A stretch of DNA of 64,000 nucleotides from Acanthaster planci (taxonomy: Eukaryota; Echinodermata; Asteroidea; Valvatida; Acanthasteridae): assembly GCF_001949145.1 (NCBI RefSeq), contig NW_019091486.1, positions 242,716 to 306,715 of the forward strand. The letters run 5' to 3'. The notes below the pieces were generated by a model. The model had not been told where the DNA came from, made no database searches, and saw only the letters and a list, made by a program, of their open reading frames with translations. Below, piece after piece: positions 25,601 to 35,182 of the stretch. How positions within the stretch are numbered: position 1 is the first letter of the stretch; every line of letters begins with the position of its first letter. The position numbers were made by a program, and so were the translations under genes.

Positions 25601-28600
25601 GACCCAGGTGAGTTTAGAGTCTGGCATTCGATCTACACATGCAGAGAAGCTATAGCACAAAAGCATTATTGCAATGGGGGGGGGGGCAAAAACTATAATG
25701 TAGGCCTACGTGTAAGCCTGATCGTGATTGGTCCTGAAACAGCCAGGCGGTTGCAATCCCCAACATTATTTCTCTCGTATGGTGACTATATTTTGTATCA
25801 AGGTGAGTCCTCTTCCTTTCCCGTTATGTACGCATACCGTTCTCGCCAGATTATCATTTTCCCCATGTAGTATTGGCCAAGGGCTTAACGTTTGCTGCCG
25901 ACGTGCAAAATGCACGAATCAGCAAAGACACTGGCCATAACCGACCATAAGCGCAATTACCCCATACGGCATTGATTCATGATTCGTGTTTTCATATGTT
26001 TAAAGACGAAAAACAAAAACCAACAAATAAACAACCCAACAACCCCAACAAACAAACAAATGAAGATACTGGTAGTTAGATGGCCAAAATTGTAAGTAAC
26101 GTGGCGGACCCCGCCATATCCGCCCATGGTGGTGGCAGACAAACCGGTCCTTTTCCGCGTTAGGACTGCACATGCATGCCCACATCAACCCCCCAAAAGG
26201 ACAGTTGTGTCTGCTGCCACCAAGCTTCTCAAAGTCTCCCACTGCAGAAAGCTTAATGACAAATGGGTTTTCATGGTTAACTGAATGAGATTTTTCTCGT
26301 TGGTGTCCTTTGTGTACAGTAAGTTGTCGCAGTGATGCTGCCATCGGTCACGTGACACGCTTTGCTTTTTTTATGGCTGATAAATTTTGCTTTCTGCGTG
26401 TGCAACATTTTCACCGCTTTACATAAACTACGTTGCCCAACCAGAACTGAGTCGCTGACATTTGCACGGAGGGATGATAGGAGATGTCGATAGGTCAACT
26501 ATGTATTTTCTTTACAAAAATACATACAACAAACCACAGAGTAAATTTTGGAAATACTGAATTCCCTGCATGTTCCTAATGCTAGCTGTCATTCATGCTA
26601 TCCCTCCCTGCATCAGGGCTGTGGAATGTAAGGGCTAATTTCCTTCACACATCACTACACAAAAACATTCTTCATTTGGAACTCCTTGACCGGGCATAAA
26701 GAGTAAATCATTATTGCTTTTGGGAGGTTTTGTTTTGTTTTTTTCTCTCTTTCCAATGCCAACGTAGGCTTCAATGGTTGTTGCTTTGTGTGTGTGTTTT
26801 TTTTTTATTTCCTTTCAGCAAAGACTCCTGAACCATGAGGGTTTATTCTTGAGCATTTAGGTTGTGCCACGATTGCTGACTAAACTGGCATATGATCCCC
26901 AAAAGGGAAAAGGGCTCCGCTAAAAATAGCATCCGACACCAGTTCACTGCGCGCAGCCATTTTGCCTTCTTACGTCATAAGGCCCTGATAAGCACGCTCA
27001 ATGCAAGCCGAAATCAGATAGCTTTCGTCCCCTGCACACTGTGAGACCTTTTGGAGGGGTGACTAAAACTACCAAACACGTTTTATTTTTTGGCGAATGA
27101 CGAAAATCTCTCGAAAAACTGATCGCACACTGGAGCTTTCTGCTTACGCCACTAGTCACAAATGAAATTGGCAAAACAGATAGCCCTAGCGTGCAGCAGG
27201 CTTTATTCAACCAAAGCTCTCCCACAACGTTGTGGATGTTTACCAGCTTTTACATAAACAAAGCACTGTAGGGCACATGCACTGTTTTGCAATAATAAAA
27301 GAAGTTGAATAGAAGCTTCGCCTTCGCCTTCTTGGACACGCTGTGGAACAAAAGCACTGGCCTGCAAGATGGCAGTCACGTGAACCCTCTGTGACACTTG
27401 TATCAGTCAAAGGCCAAGAGACGTAGGCTACATTGTAACCAAACCAAACAAAACAAAACAAAACAACACAAAAAACACTATTCTTGTTGTCATATTTTTT
27501 AGCACATGATCATTAAAATGCATCCTGTTTCAGCATTAATAGGGCATGTTTATCACATTAGAAATTGATATCTACATTGTAAGATTTGAAATGTTAAATA
27601 ATGTCATAAAGTGCCCCCTACCGTGAAGCGAAATATGTTGTGTATACCAGTGCCCTTGTAGGCAGTTTACTCCTATCAGAAGACAGGTGATTGTTAGCAG
27701 TCTAAACCCTGTTTACAAAATACATTCAACTGGCCAGATAAAAAGGATGTTTCTTGCTCACCTTCTATTTCACAGTAGAAACCTACAAAGCCTTCAGGAC
27801 ATATACAGCCAGGAGGGGCGTCTTGGCACGCTCCGCCGTTCAAGCACCAGTCATTGGAACATGCTCCACGAGCCACGGCTGTGAGGTCACGAAATAAATT
27901 CCTGTTATTTACACCGTATATAATAATATCACATGACATCTATTAATGGGCGTCATGAGTTGGGGGAGGGCAATTGTTTGCCGCAACCCTAGAAAAAAAA
28001 GTGACTGGATCCTACAAAATGAGTCTTAAAACCCTTTGTGTAAGTTGTTGCTTGAGCTGGTGAAAAGAGCAAAAAAAATTTTGGTTGTTTGTTGGTTTTT
28101 TTTTTATTACCACTTGGATCTATGTTCTGATGAAAACGGGCATCAAGTGAATGGAAATTGTTGTGGGTTCCTGTTGCTTTTGACTGACCAAGATTTTCGC
28201 TCAGGCCTTCACCTTAAAGTGGCTTGGGCGTCTAACAACCCAGTTTGGAGGTTCGGGTGAACTTGAAAAGTAAAACAACGGGAAAACAGTTGTGAAAAAT
28301 GAAAGAATGAAAAAAAAGAAAAGAAAAAGAAATGATAGCTATCACCACTTTGTTTGGAACACAAAAAAATACCTCGACATTGACCCCCCTCCCACTGTTA
28401 ACACAGGTGCACGTTTTTGTTACGGGGTGCGTGACGCTGGCGTAGCATCTTGTATTATTATCCCGTTCGTAAGTGACTTCGTCACAATGGCGGACGCGCC
28501 ACGATTTGCAGGCTCTCATTGGACAATCGCTGAAGTTGCGCGTTAACTTCCGGTTCCATGGTTCTACGTAAACGGCGATCAAAGCATGTAACCCTATGGG

Positions 28601-31600
28601 CAGTACACGTGTGAAGTGAGCATGGTGTATACTGAATTGACGAATCGGATAGGCATCAAGCAATTTAGCTGTCTCCAAACGGCGTATCCAGTTTTGCTTT
28701 CTGTGNCAAAAGAGGAACAATAGGGGGTCCCCAGTTGCAGGCAAATACAAACTTGTGTGTGTTTGTGTGTAGGGGGGATTCAAAAGTGAATGTGGCCTCA
28801 GGTTTATTCAACATGATTGGGAAGAACAAAATATCCAAAGCCTTACGGTCCCAACATCCTGCCTTTACTTGCAGGTGTTGTTAAATATAACAATTACCTT
28901 CTTACCTATGAAGTACTCTTTGATTGGAAACAAAAATCCGGGGGGGGGAAAGTATTAAACCCCCGCCCAACCCCCGCCTCCGCTGGATACGTCAAAACTG
29001 TCTCCTCCTGAGTTTGTGCGTATTTCACAGTTCTACGATTCTCAACACGTTTGAAATCTCCCACTTTTTTCGAACACTTGGACTGAAGTTGATGACAAAT
29101 TGCAATGACGACCGGGCAGGAATCGAAAAAAAATTAAGATTAATAAAGCAAGCTTTTATAAACACGCGAGCCCCCGGCCTCTGACACTCGAGTTTTGTTT
29201 TGTTTTTTACTTTCTTAGGTGCACTAATAATAGTAGGCTACTGCGTGCTGCATGCCCTACCACCTTCACACTGCTGCATATTTTGTACGACCTTTTGCGC
29301 ACTTTGTTAGCCCATGGCTATCTGTTTGGTATGAGAAAGACATCGCATGCTGTTGCCTCCTTCCTTCACGGTAACATACATGTACATGATTTGCTCTTTT
29401 AAGTGCCCTTTGTTTGCTTACGGTTTTCCACTCAGGGGACGATGCCAGTGAACGAGGTTCCTTCCATTTAACGTCAATTTTATGTTTCTGAGTTATGACT
29501 GGATCTCTGACCAATGAAAGTCGTGACTTTTGGTGTTCAATTACAGATTTCTGGAAACATCGACGACCGTTTCAGTGTGAGCTCCCTTTAACTGCGGTTT
29601 AAGTTTTTATCGCCTGCTACTACCGTAGGTCAACCACAGCACAAAAAATTAAAAATGCAGTGGGCTCTACGGTATAATGAAATTCCCCCTACAAAACCTT
29701 TGAATTATTAACATGCTTAATAAATGAAAACAATACTCCCCGTTCCAGTTATGCATAAACTTCGTGCTCGGACCTTAATTAACAACATCTAAAATTCTAC
29801 GCAGATACTGAAAATGCTGGCTTAACAACCTTTTATCTTCCCTTCATTTTTCAAATATCACAAAACACTTCCTTATTATTTGGTCCCTAGGAAATATTTA
29901 GCCATAACAAGTTGTGCATTCTCCGCAGAGAAAGAATTTTGAAAACAAATACTGGGAACTTTAAGTCAATTTACAGCTCCTTCGTTTGGAAATGTATGAG
30001 TTAATTGCCTCCGATTTTACTCATTTTCTTGGGGGGGGGGGCACTGTGACAAGCGAATTTGTGACTCCCCATTCCAAAATTATGTCGGAGGCTTAAAGGG
30101 TAGCTGCAATCAATGTTTTTGATTACAAACCTTTGAAATGCACCTTTGTGCCTCTGTTAACCTCACCCCTTTTTCAACGTTGGTTTCCCTATTTCAAAGG
30201 CTGTTTTAATGCCTTTTGGTTTTATGCTAATGAGTATTTCCGTGTTCATGAGTAAAACTGTGATATCATTTCAGGAAGAAGCCACTGTGTTACATTGATT
30301 TGTACACAAAAAAGTCCTACGTTTCTGTAGATATTCGTGGACTAATTTTTCTCTGCTTTGCTGATTCATTGTCGTTTATGTGCATAGCAATAATAAACCA
30401 TCAATCCCTCTCTCAGAAATATTTTGAATTTGTAAAATCTGGGTTCACAATTTGAACAAAAATACCTGTGCACTGAACCATGTCTTCTCTAGACGACCTT
30501 ACAGCAACAGCGCCCTCAGTTGTCTGAGAAAACATGGATAATATTGATTTTTTAAAATTGAGCACTTTTCAACACATTTACTCAAGTAGGAGTATGTAAG
30601 AGTTTTCGTACATTACAGAAAAGTACAAAGATGCAAAAAATATGTGCCGACGAAAAATTCATTGCAGCTACACTTTAACTCTTACCTGCTATCTGAATAT
30701 GACACTAACGGGGTAATACGCTGCTAGTATACCTATTAAAGTCTCCTACAAATGAAATTGGCACCATGATGGATCACGATGAAGACAGAAAATTATCAGC
30801 GGGAGAGAGGAATTGTCAAACATCAACCAGCTTGGTTTTAGAATGGTACCGGATAAAAATTTTTGTTCTTCATCACACGCACACAAAATCTCACGGCCTC
30901 CAACAACAGAATCAGGAAACCGGATGCACTCACCATTCTCGGGGGAAAGCATTAATCTATAACCTCGTGGTTGTGCAAATAAATAAGCGACTGAAGAGTG
31001 CCATTTTCAACTGAGAAAACAATTTGTGCGATGCGAAATATTACTTGGAAGATGAGAATTGCAATAAAGACAATGACCTCGCAAATAAAATAAACCAGGG
31101 AATTATGAGAATTAAATTGCAATGCCTTAAAAAAGAACCAATTTTCCCTGCGCGGTATACAATCAACAGACTGTTGCACAGAACTCATCCTATACTGGGT
31201 ACACAAATTTACTTCATAACACATGTACTGTAACCCCCCCTCCGGTAAGAGGAAACGACACCCAAATCCGGATTAAGATGTCCTTCCTTTGTAACCCAAG
31301 AAAATAGGTCGTTTTGACCCAGAAAAGAATTTCAGCGGATTTGGATCCAATTTCAAGGTCAATTTGACCCAGGATTTCTTAAGAGAGTGAGGGATTGTAT
31401 ACAGCGTTAGCATAACATGCTGCATTAAGAGCTGAGAGATTAGCCCCGAGTTACCCTGCGTTTTATTCCTTGTTCATTTCGCATTGTTGAATAACGCCCA
31501 CTAAAGGTAATTTGTAAGTCGAACATTTTGGAAAGTCAATGCAGAACGTTTGAGTCCAAAATTTCAAGGTGATGGAACCATATGCAATCATGCAAGCCAA

Positions 31601-34043
31601 TAGTCCTCTCAAACATTCCTACTACTATTCCTCAGAAAGAAAATCTGATCCTTGTTTGTATTTCTGCGGAGTTACCCATGACAGTCATGCCACCGGACTA
31701 AATAACCATTCTCTGTCACAAATTGGACAAGTATAATATCAGGCTATAGGTTAGTTCACTTTGAAATCATCTGGCTTTTCCCCTATGTGCAAAAAGCGAT
31801 TCAGGACATGACAATTAACTTTGAAAAATACTTGAGACATTACACGTGGCAGGGAAATATTGAGGGAACTCATCATCGGTGCGGAAAATTCGATTTTTTT
31901 TTTATTTATTTATATTTGGGGGGGGGCATATTCTCTACACTTGTTGCCTCAGGTTGGTGAGGTACGAAGTCCGTGAAAAATTTTTGTTATTATGACTGCA
32001 TCCCGCATTGACTAATTAGGAGGCCGACACACAATTAGTCCGTAAGTCCTCGCTATGAAATTATCAATTTTGATGAAGTGGTATTTCGCTAAATCTACGT
32101 GTAGTATAAAGTTAATGGACGGGCCTATTGCCGTGTACTTCCTGAGTTCCAGGATTCATATAGCTAGGCCTAATGAAAGCACCAGCCATATTTTCCCCAA
32201 TGTTGAGGTTTTATGTTGCATATAGAGGGATCCCAATACGACGCTTTTAGCGTCGATCTCCGCACTTCCGCGTTTGAAAACGAGGCTGTATGTGTCAGCT
32301 TCAATGCTTATTACAATCAGTTGAAAGTAAGGAGTCAAGACGCAAAATATATAAAGGTATGTTAATTTCAGACTTTTCAGGCTGCAAAGTTTTGTGGAAG
32401 AGTATTTCAGGATGACTCGACACGTGAAATCAGAAGACAAAATTATGGCAATTTACCGCGAACTAACGTACCTGCGACGGTCGTTTATCATGTGTAGTGG
32501 GCGTGGTTAAAACTAAAGTGGCACCACACTTAGGAACCAGATACTGCATGTACTGTGTCGACTCCGCGGTTTCGATGCAGATATGTGCAGACGGCGCTAA
32601 TATGAAATCCATCTATTAACCATTTCCAAAATGCTGAAGTACACAAAACTCATTCACGTCAATGTACAGTCATGTCTATTGCAATACATGTACTTTACTA
32701 TTTGCATATTTTGGTTACCTTGCACAATTCGTAACAGGTCTGGTTCCCACACGACGGCCCTGACCTAGTGCCATTCACCGTTCTGCGTTGGATTTCCTTT
32801 TGTTACGCCTCGATCAGCCTTCAAGTTGGCTGGGAGAGTGATACAGTTTTCTATTCGCGCATGCGGAGGTCTTTGTGGCCGTATCTACGCGCAAGTTATT
32901 GGCTCAATTGTATTTCGGTCTTATATGATAAGCAGAATAAATGCACCTACGCGAAAGGCAACCCGTTTTCCAGGGAAAAGTACACTAACGGGAACATTCC
33001 ATCGGTGTTATTCACAGCTATACCAGTATGTACTTATCGCGGACGGGTTAGTAAATCGGTTAATTCCTTTCACCGACACCGTCACTCATCAGTCCCAACA
33101 ATAGTTTTGGACGGACATACGGTTGAATTGGACGCAAGTTCCAACTTTGTTGGGCCAGTCCAACTACAAACAGTGGAACAATCATTACATCATTGCAGAT
33201 TTGAACAAGACTACGAAATTGCGGAGAGTTCCGCTGTTTCCAAAGGAGAGACTGCAGGCCTGTGCGACTCCTTGATACGGTACAATGAAAACAAAACTTG
33301 TTTATTTGAGTCGCCGAACATATCGATATCCCGGTAGAAGGGTCAAGACAGTTTACGATAGGCCTAAATTCGCCGAGTCATTTCAGCCATGACACCCCTT
33401 TTGATAGTGTAGAAGCGCTAATTTCAGCCTCCGTCGACTTCCAAATGAGACTTCCAGGGGAGGCTTACTCTCACAAACCGATTAAGGTTTCATATAGATT
33501 AAAATAATACCACACGTACGCGAAATAAGCATTGGGAAGCGTCCGGAAAGGGAACACCACAACACAGAGGGAATTCAGCTCTCAACTGGATGTTTGTCCA
33601 CTTTCTGTTGTAATTAGTTTTTTTACTGGTACCTTTTCTCGTTTTTAACCACACTCTACCATTTCTAATTATCTCGTAACTACACGACCTTCAATGCTTC
33701 ATACCACGTGCACGGTTTATATAATCATATTCCCATATCGTAAGACGTGAAATTGTTCCATTGTTGCATTTGAATAAAGACGACACCCTACTATTTTGGT
33801 TTGGGTTTCTCCAGAAGCGAATCAAGCACTATTTCAGTCTGGTAAAATTTAAATTGGTTAGCTTAATTCAATCCAGCTACAAAATTGCCACAGTTTCAAG
33901 CAAATAAAAACATTCAAACTCTCTCATTCTTAACCAATTACATATACGTCACAAGGCTATGCTATGTGTTGATTCAGAAAGTCGAATTTAAGCTTACCGA
34001 TGAACGGAAGCACAGTAACAAGTGTACGAAGCAAACTCGCCAT
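7562..34043 (-). CDS. Receptor tyrosine kinase gene A: signal peptide, 12 EGF repeats, membrane helix, tyrosine kinase
   Basis: Twenty-one exons join without frame breaks into about 853 codons. Order: signal peptide ([20 protein letters not shown]), twelve EGF-like repeats (to residue ~443), one membrane helix (~447-470), a basic juxtamembrane segment, kinase domain (~537-820) and a 30-residue tail. The kinase has the glycine loop [12 protein letters not shown] lysine, HRDLATRN catalytic loop, DFG, a single activation-loop Tyr (SSSYEM), WMAPES and YPGM. It should sit in the plasma membrane, bind a ligand or partner cell through the EGF array and phosphorylate cytoplasmic targets. Tail YLVM fits the YxxM motif for PI3-kinase p85. 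The catalytic domain resembles the FGFR/RET/TIE group; TIE also combines EGF repeats with a kinase, but no Ig or fibronectin domain is seen, so orthology is not claimed. No key catalytic residue is missing. Gene B is its tandem paralogue. Confidence 0.9.
8545..8644 (-). CDS. Gene A exon 20: kinase C-lobe end
   Basis: Acceptor ATAG and donor GTAAGT (8539-8544). It encodes [20 protein letters not shown] onward, the W-x(5-6)-RP motif near the end of tyrosine kinase domains, and ends in phase 0. Confidence 0.93.
9657..9753 (-). CDS. Gene A exon 19: kinase C-lobe
   Basis: Acceptor AATCAG and donor GTAAGT (9651-9656). It encodes [20 protein letters not shown] followed by [11 protein letters not shown], the usual G-x-PYPG...GYR.P.P segment of receptor tyrosine kinases. 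Confidence 0.93.
10607..10841 (-). CDS. Gene A exon 18: catalytic loop, DFG, activation loop, APE
   Basis: Acceptor TTTCTCAG and donor GTATGT. It encodes [20 protein letters not shown], then [11 protein letters not shown], the activation-loop Tyr in [20 protein letters not shown] and [17 protein letters not shown]. All catalytic residues are intact. In gene B the same segment is split by an extra intron. Confidence 0.95.
11288..11487 (-). CDS. Gene A exon 17: hinge and kinase insert
   Basis: Acceptor CATTCAG and donor GTGGGT. It encodes [20 protein letters not shown], a short basic insert (about 30 residues after IRTGAKE) and the [11 protein letters not shown] that precedes the catalytic loop. 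The small insert is typical of split-kinase receptors. Confidence 0.93.
12172..12282 (-). CDS. Gene A exon 16: kinase aC helix
   Basis: Acceptor CTTCAG and donor GTGAGA. It encodes [20 protein letters not shown] and [15 protein letters not shown]. The Glu of EKER aligns with the conserved aC glutamate. It is 111 bases long in both genes. Confidence 0.9.
12511..12742 (-). CDS. Gene A exon 15: juxtamembrane region and glycine loop
   Basis: Acceptor TTCACAG; the donor GTAGGC is a weak match. It begins RRSNDYIGV and carries [20 protein letters not shown] then FATVHRAE and TVAVKMLK (ATP lysine). Intron sequence upstream stays open by chance, so a longer exon cannot be excluded. Confidence 0.88.
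13374..13537 (-). CDS. Gene A exon 14: transmembrane helix
   Basis: A pyrimidine-rich acceptor TTCCCCTCCCAAG precedes 13537; donor GTAAGC. After ATNIT comes a run of Val, Ile and Leu about 25 residues long, then the stop-transfer cluster [11 protein letters not shown]. It ends ELELGNRNV in phase 0. Confidence 0.9.
13949..14047 (-). CDS. Gene A exon 13: EGF repeat 12
   Basis: This 99-base phase-1 exon has acceptor CAG and donor [26 protein letters not shown] then [10 protein letters not shown] gives six cysteines in EGF spacing. It is the repeat next to the membrane. Confidence 0.92.
14379..14463. repeat. Interspersed repeat copy with an 11-bp hairpin
   Basis: AAAAGAGGAACAATAGGGG followed by TCCCCAGTTGCAGGC recurs at 28707-28757. 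In this copy CAGGCAAATAC pairs with GTATTTGCCTG across a loop of about 18 bases. The class is unknown. Confidence 0.6.
14707..14746. repeat. (AAAAC)n microsatellite
   Basis: AAAAC/AAAAAC units repeat for about 40 bases in a gene A intron; a similar tract lies at 27439-27476. Confidence 0.8.
15118..15228 (-). CDS. Gene A exon 12: EGF repeat 11
   Basis: Donor [26 protein letters not shown] then [10 protein letters not shown]. Two in-frame acceptors exist, CCTAG before 15228 and CTGCAG before 15219; the second gives a 102-base exon and three fewer residues. Confidence 0.87.
   Translation of the reverse strand, partial: KLQRCVGEITIVSTPVVVMKMEFASVFPTSKGLSVK
15883..15981 (-). CDS. Gene A exon 11: EGF repeat 10
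   Basis: A 99-base exon with acceptor GACACAG and donor [26 protein letters not shown] then [10 protein letters not shown]. It belongs to the 'Q-C-L-N' class shared with repeats 6 and 8. Confidence 0.92.
16716..16814 (-). CDS. Gene A exon 10: EGF repeat 9
   Basis: A 99-base exon with acceptor TTTGTAG and donor [26 protein letters not shown] then VAPYTGNLC. It belongs to the 'TNPCLN...AP..GNLC' class, with a near twin in repeat 7. Confidence 0.92.
18938..19036 (-). CDS. Gene A exon 9: EGF repeat 8
   Basis: A 99-base exon with acceptor TGTCAG and donor [26 protein letters not shown] then [10 protein letters not shown]. It is the same class as repeats 6 and 10. Confidence 0.92.
20087..20406 (+). 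mobile_element. tRNA-derived SINE-like element with direct terminal repeats and target duplication
   Basis: A pol III A box (TGGTCGAGTGG, 20236-20246) and B box (GGTTCGAGTCC, 20281-20291) are spaced as in a tRNA, and the anticodon-loop region CTAGTAA resembles tRNA-Thr(AGT). The acceptor arms do not pair, so it is not a tRNA gene. A 39-base sequence starting ATTGATATACGTTGGGTAAG occurs on both sides (20098-20136 and 20357-20395). Outside both lies AATCTAGCAT, a likely target-site duplication. The element is in a gene A intron. Confidence 0.75.
20507..20605 (-). CDS. Gene A exon 8: EGF repeat 7
   Basis: A 99-base exon with acceptor TTTTCAG and donor [26 protein letters not shown] then SAPFFGNLC. 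It is the same class as repeats 5 and 9. A SINE-like element sits about 100 bases downstream of its donor. Confidence 0.92.
21191..21289 (-). CDS. Gene A exon 7: EGF repeat 6
   Basis: A 99-base exon with acceptor CCCAG and donor [26 protein letters not shown] then [10 protein letters not shown]. Confidence 0.92.
22070..22168 (-). CDS. Gene A exon 6: EGF repeat 5
   Basis: A 99-base exon with acceptor CCCTCAG and donor [26 protein letters not shown] then VNPFSGILC. It is the most diverged member of the 'NPC' class. Confidence 0.92.
22807..22938 (-). CDS. Gene A exon 5: EGF repeat 4
   Basis: A 132-base exon with acceptor AACAG and donor [26 protein letters not shown] then [16 protein letters not shown]. 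The longer loop between cysteines 3 and 4 resembles EGF repeats of gene B rather than its 99-base neighbours. Confidence 0.9.
24629..24742 (-). CDS. Gene A exon 4: EGF repeat 3
   Basis: A 114-base exon with acceptor CCTTCAG and donor [26 protein letters not shown] then [15 protein letters not shown]. It departs from the usual GG-x-C spacing, with Cys 3 directly after GGM, and has CANC in place of the usual single-residue C-x-C. Confidence 0.87.
24912..25073. mobile_element. Fold-back MITE, copy 1
   Basis: Two arms of about 70 bases are inverted copies with few mismatches and almost no spacer. They contain GTTGGCCAATCACAA on one side and its inverse on the other. A second copy lies at 54499-54652. 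It has no coding capacity and lies in a gene A intron. Confidence 0.75.
25327..25443 (-). CDS. Gene A exon 3: EGF repeat 2
   Basis: Donor GTAAGT (25321-25326). [20 protein letters not shown] then [11 protein letters not shown] chose acceptor GACTACAG at 25444-25445. A second in-frame acceptor, GTTTTAG before 25473, would add ten residues and lies in the end of a fold-back element. Confidence 0.85.
25471..25621. mobile_element. Fold-back element beside the EGF-2 acceptor of gene A
   Basis: The left arm starting ACTCTAAAACACCTGGGTCA and the right arm ending TGACCCAGGTGAGTTTAGAGT are inverted copies over about 54 bases. The element ends 28 bases from the chosen acceptor at 25444. Similar 'GGGTCAAATTGACC' sequence occurs near 31.38 kb and 19.28 kb. 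Confidence 0.7.
27762..27878 (-). CDS. Gene A exon 2: EGF repeat 1
   Basis: A 117-base exon with acceptor CCTCACAG and donor [26 protein letters not shown] then [16 protein letters not shown]. Its first residues complete the signal peptide across a 6.1-kb intron. Confidence 0.9.
28706..28757. repeat. Second copy of the 14.4-kb repeat, starting at an ambiguous base
   Basis: The only N in the window is at 28706, directly before a copy of the AAAAGAGGAACAATAGGG repeat. The hairpin's second arm is absent and GT-rich sequence follows. Confidence 0.6.
31340..31391. mobile_element. Probable eroded relative of the 25.5-kb fold-back element
   Basis: GGTCAATTTGACCCAGGATT followed by TCTTAAGAGAGT resembles the terminal arm (TGGGTCA..TGACC..ACTCT) of the element at 25471-25621. 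A matching left arm is unclear, so this is tentative. Confidence 0.35.
32768..33337 (+). CDS. Unrecognised 189-codon open frame antisense in gene A intron 1
   Basis: It is among the longest open frames in the window (starts [20 protein letters not shown], ends NISISR). I recognise no domain, signal or splice structure, and low-complexity intron sequence can give such frames by chance. It may be a remnant or not a gene at all. Confidence 0.12.
   Translation: MPFTVLRWISFCYASISLQVGWESDTVFYSRMRRSLWPYLRASYWLNCISVLYDKQNKCTYAKGNPFSREKYTNGNIPSVLFTAIPVCTYRGRVSKSVNSFHRHRHSSVPTIVLDGHTVELDASSNFVGPVQLQTVEQSLHHCRFEQDYEIAESSAVSKGETAGLCDSLIRYNENKTCLFESPNISISR
33998..34043 (-). CDS. Gene A exon 1: start codon and signal peptide
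   Basis: ATG at 34043 has A at -3 and G at +4. It encodes [15 protein letters not shown] plus one base, then GTAAGC. The phase (1) and hydrophobic content match exon 1 of gene B, and a TATA box lies 54 bases upstream. It was found by these criteria, not by protein similarity. Confidence 0.8.
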
Positions 34044-34096
34044 CCTCAAACACAGCACCAGAACATGGAGTGTAGAGCCCTGTTCCCAACCAATGC

Positions 34097-34104
34097 CTTT
34101 TATA
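34097..34104 (-). promoter_or_regulatory. TATA box of gene A (TATAAAAG)
   Basis: TATAAAAG on the minus strand starts 61 bases upstream of the gene A ATG. A start site about 30 bases downstream would be near 34070 and give a 5'UTR of about 25-30 bases. This placement also supports exon 1. Confidence 0.6.
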
Positions 34105-35084
34105 GAGAAACTCCCAGTGGAAGTGGAACAAGGTGCAGTATCTGCAGCAAATCAGAAGATCTAACTCCACCTTGTGGAGCGCAGTACAATGTTCTTCAGG
34201 TAAAGGCTATAGTGGATTTGTGCAGAATCCCTAGAGTTCAGAACCATACCCAGAGCTACGTAGAACGAACTACATGTAGCAGCTGACCGATGAACCCGAC
34301 GTGACACTCCTGTCAGTCTACACCATGCAGTGCAGTACGGTGTCTCTAAAACCACGCTCCCCAGTGCGGTAGAACTGACCCGTACGTTGACAAGCCCACT
34401 TTTTCCGGTGAGTTGGTATGTACATGTACAGAAGATGTGGTACACTGGATATAGTTATTCAAAACAATATACATGTACATGTAACATCCACTGCAGTTGA
34501 ACTACCATTGAGTTTACGAGATCCTGTGCCCAAGGACAACTCCCCACACGTCACTAAACCACTATTGTCTGTCTGAAGTGACCTCCTTTATACTGAACGG
34601 GTGTATTCATCGCTTTTACGCGTCCGTAAGCAGACCCAATTCTGTTCGTCTTCTTGGTATAGAGTACGTACGTAAATAAACAGCTTGGGCCTGGGTCGTG
34701 ACATGGTCGGGGTAGCTGTAATTGCTTCGGTTTAAGGTATAGGTGTTGTGTGTGGTAACCCGCCGGGTGACGTCGTTTGCAGGAAGGGGGTTTATCGACA
34801 CAGTCAGATATGGGCGTGCAGTTTTAAGCAGAAAAGTGGTCTATTTGGCGTGATCGTTGTGACGACAGTCTCCGCTTTTTAGCCTGTGAAATTCTTCGAA
34901 AAAAAACCAAAACAAACAAACAATCGAGGCTCTTATCTGTTTTTGATATTGGCCACCGATGAAACCTTTAAATTCAGAAATGTCATGTCGTCTTATCATT
35001 CAAGCCATATTGGACCGCATTACAACCAACCAACCCCTAGCTGCCAGCTTGGGGTTTGGCGGTTATAACATGTCTGCCAGACTG

Positions 35085-35182
35085 CCCCGGCCTGACTGAC
35101 TTCGCCCCTCAGTGGCTGAAAGCTGACTTTGCCCCTGACAGATTTTGCCCCTGATTCACTTTACCCCGGCTGACTTGACTAT
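35085..35182. repeat. Degenerate short repeat (GCCCCTGAC / CTGACTT units)
   Basis: CTGACTTCGCCCCTCAG, CTGACTTTGCCCCTGAC, AGATTTTGCCCCTGATTC and CACTTTACCCCGGCTGACTT follow one another, an imperfect array with units of about 20-25 bases. Confidence 0.55.

Larger units (their letters stand above)
27879..33997. other. Gene A intron 1 (6.1 kb)
   Basis: It separates the signal peptide exon from EGF 1. It holds a repeat copy at 28.7 kb, an eroded fold-back arm at 31.3 kb and a 189-codon plus-strand open frame at 32768-33337. No further EGF-like exon with phase-1 boundaries was found on the minus strand. Confidence 0.6.

Noticed and set aside
28370-28500. Minus-strand frame with CTCVNSGRG, resembling an EGF piece
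   Set aside because: Cysteine spacing is wrong for EGF, the only nearby donor is weak and no phase-1 acceptor is present.
30925-30960. A possible small exon with donor GTGAGTGC on the minus strand
   Set aside because: The frame before the donor is only a few codons long, has no hydrophobic signal segment, and a better signal-peptide exon exists at 33998-34043.
32719-32760. A short Cys-rich frame ([11 protein letters not shown]) before a GT
   Set aside because: It would start in phase 1 but end in phase 0, so it cannot join the phase-1 EGF exons, and its acceptor is poor.
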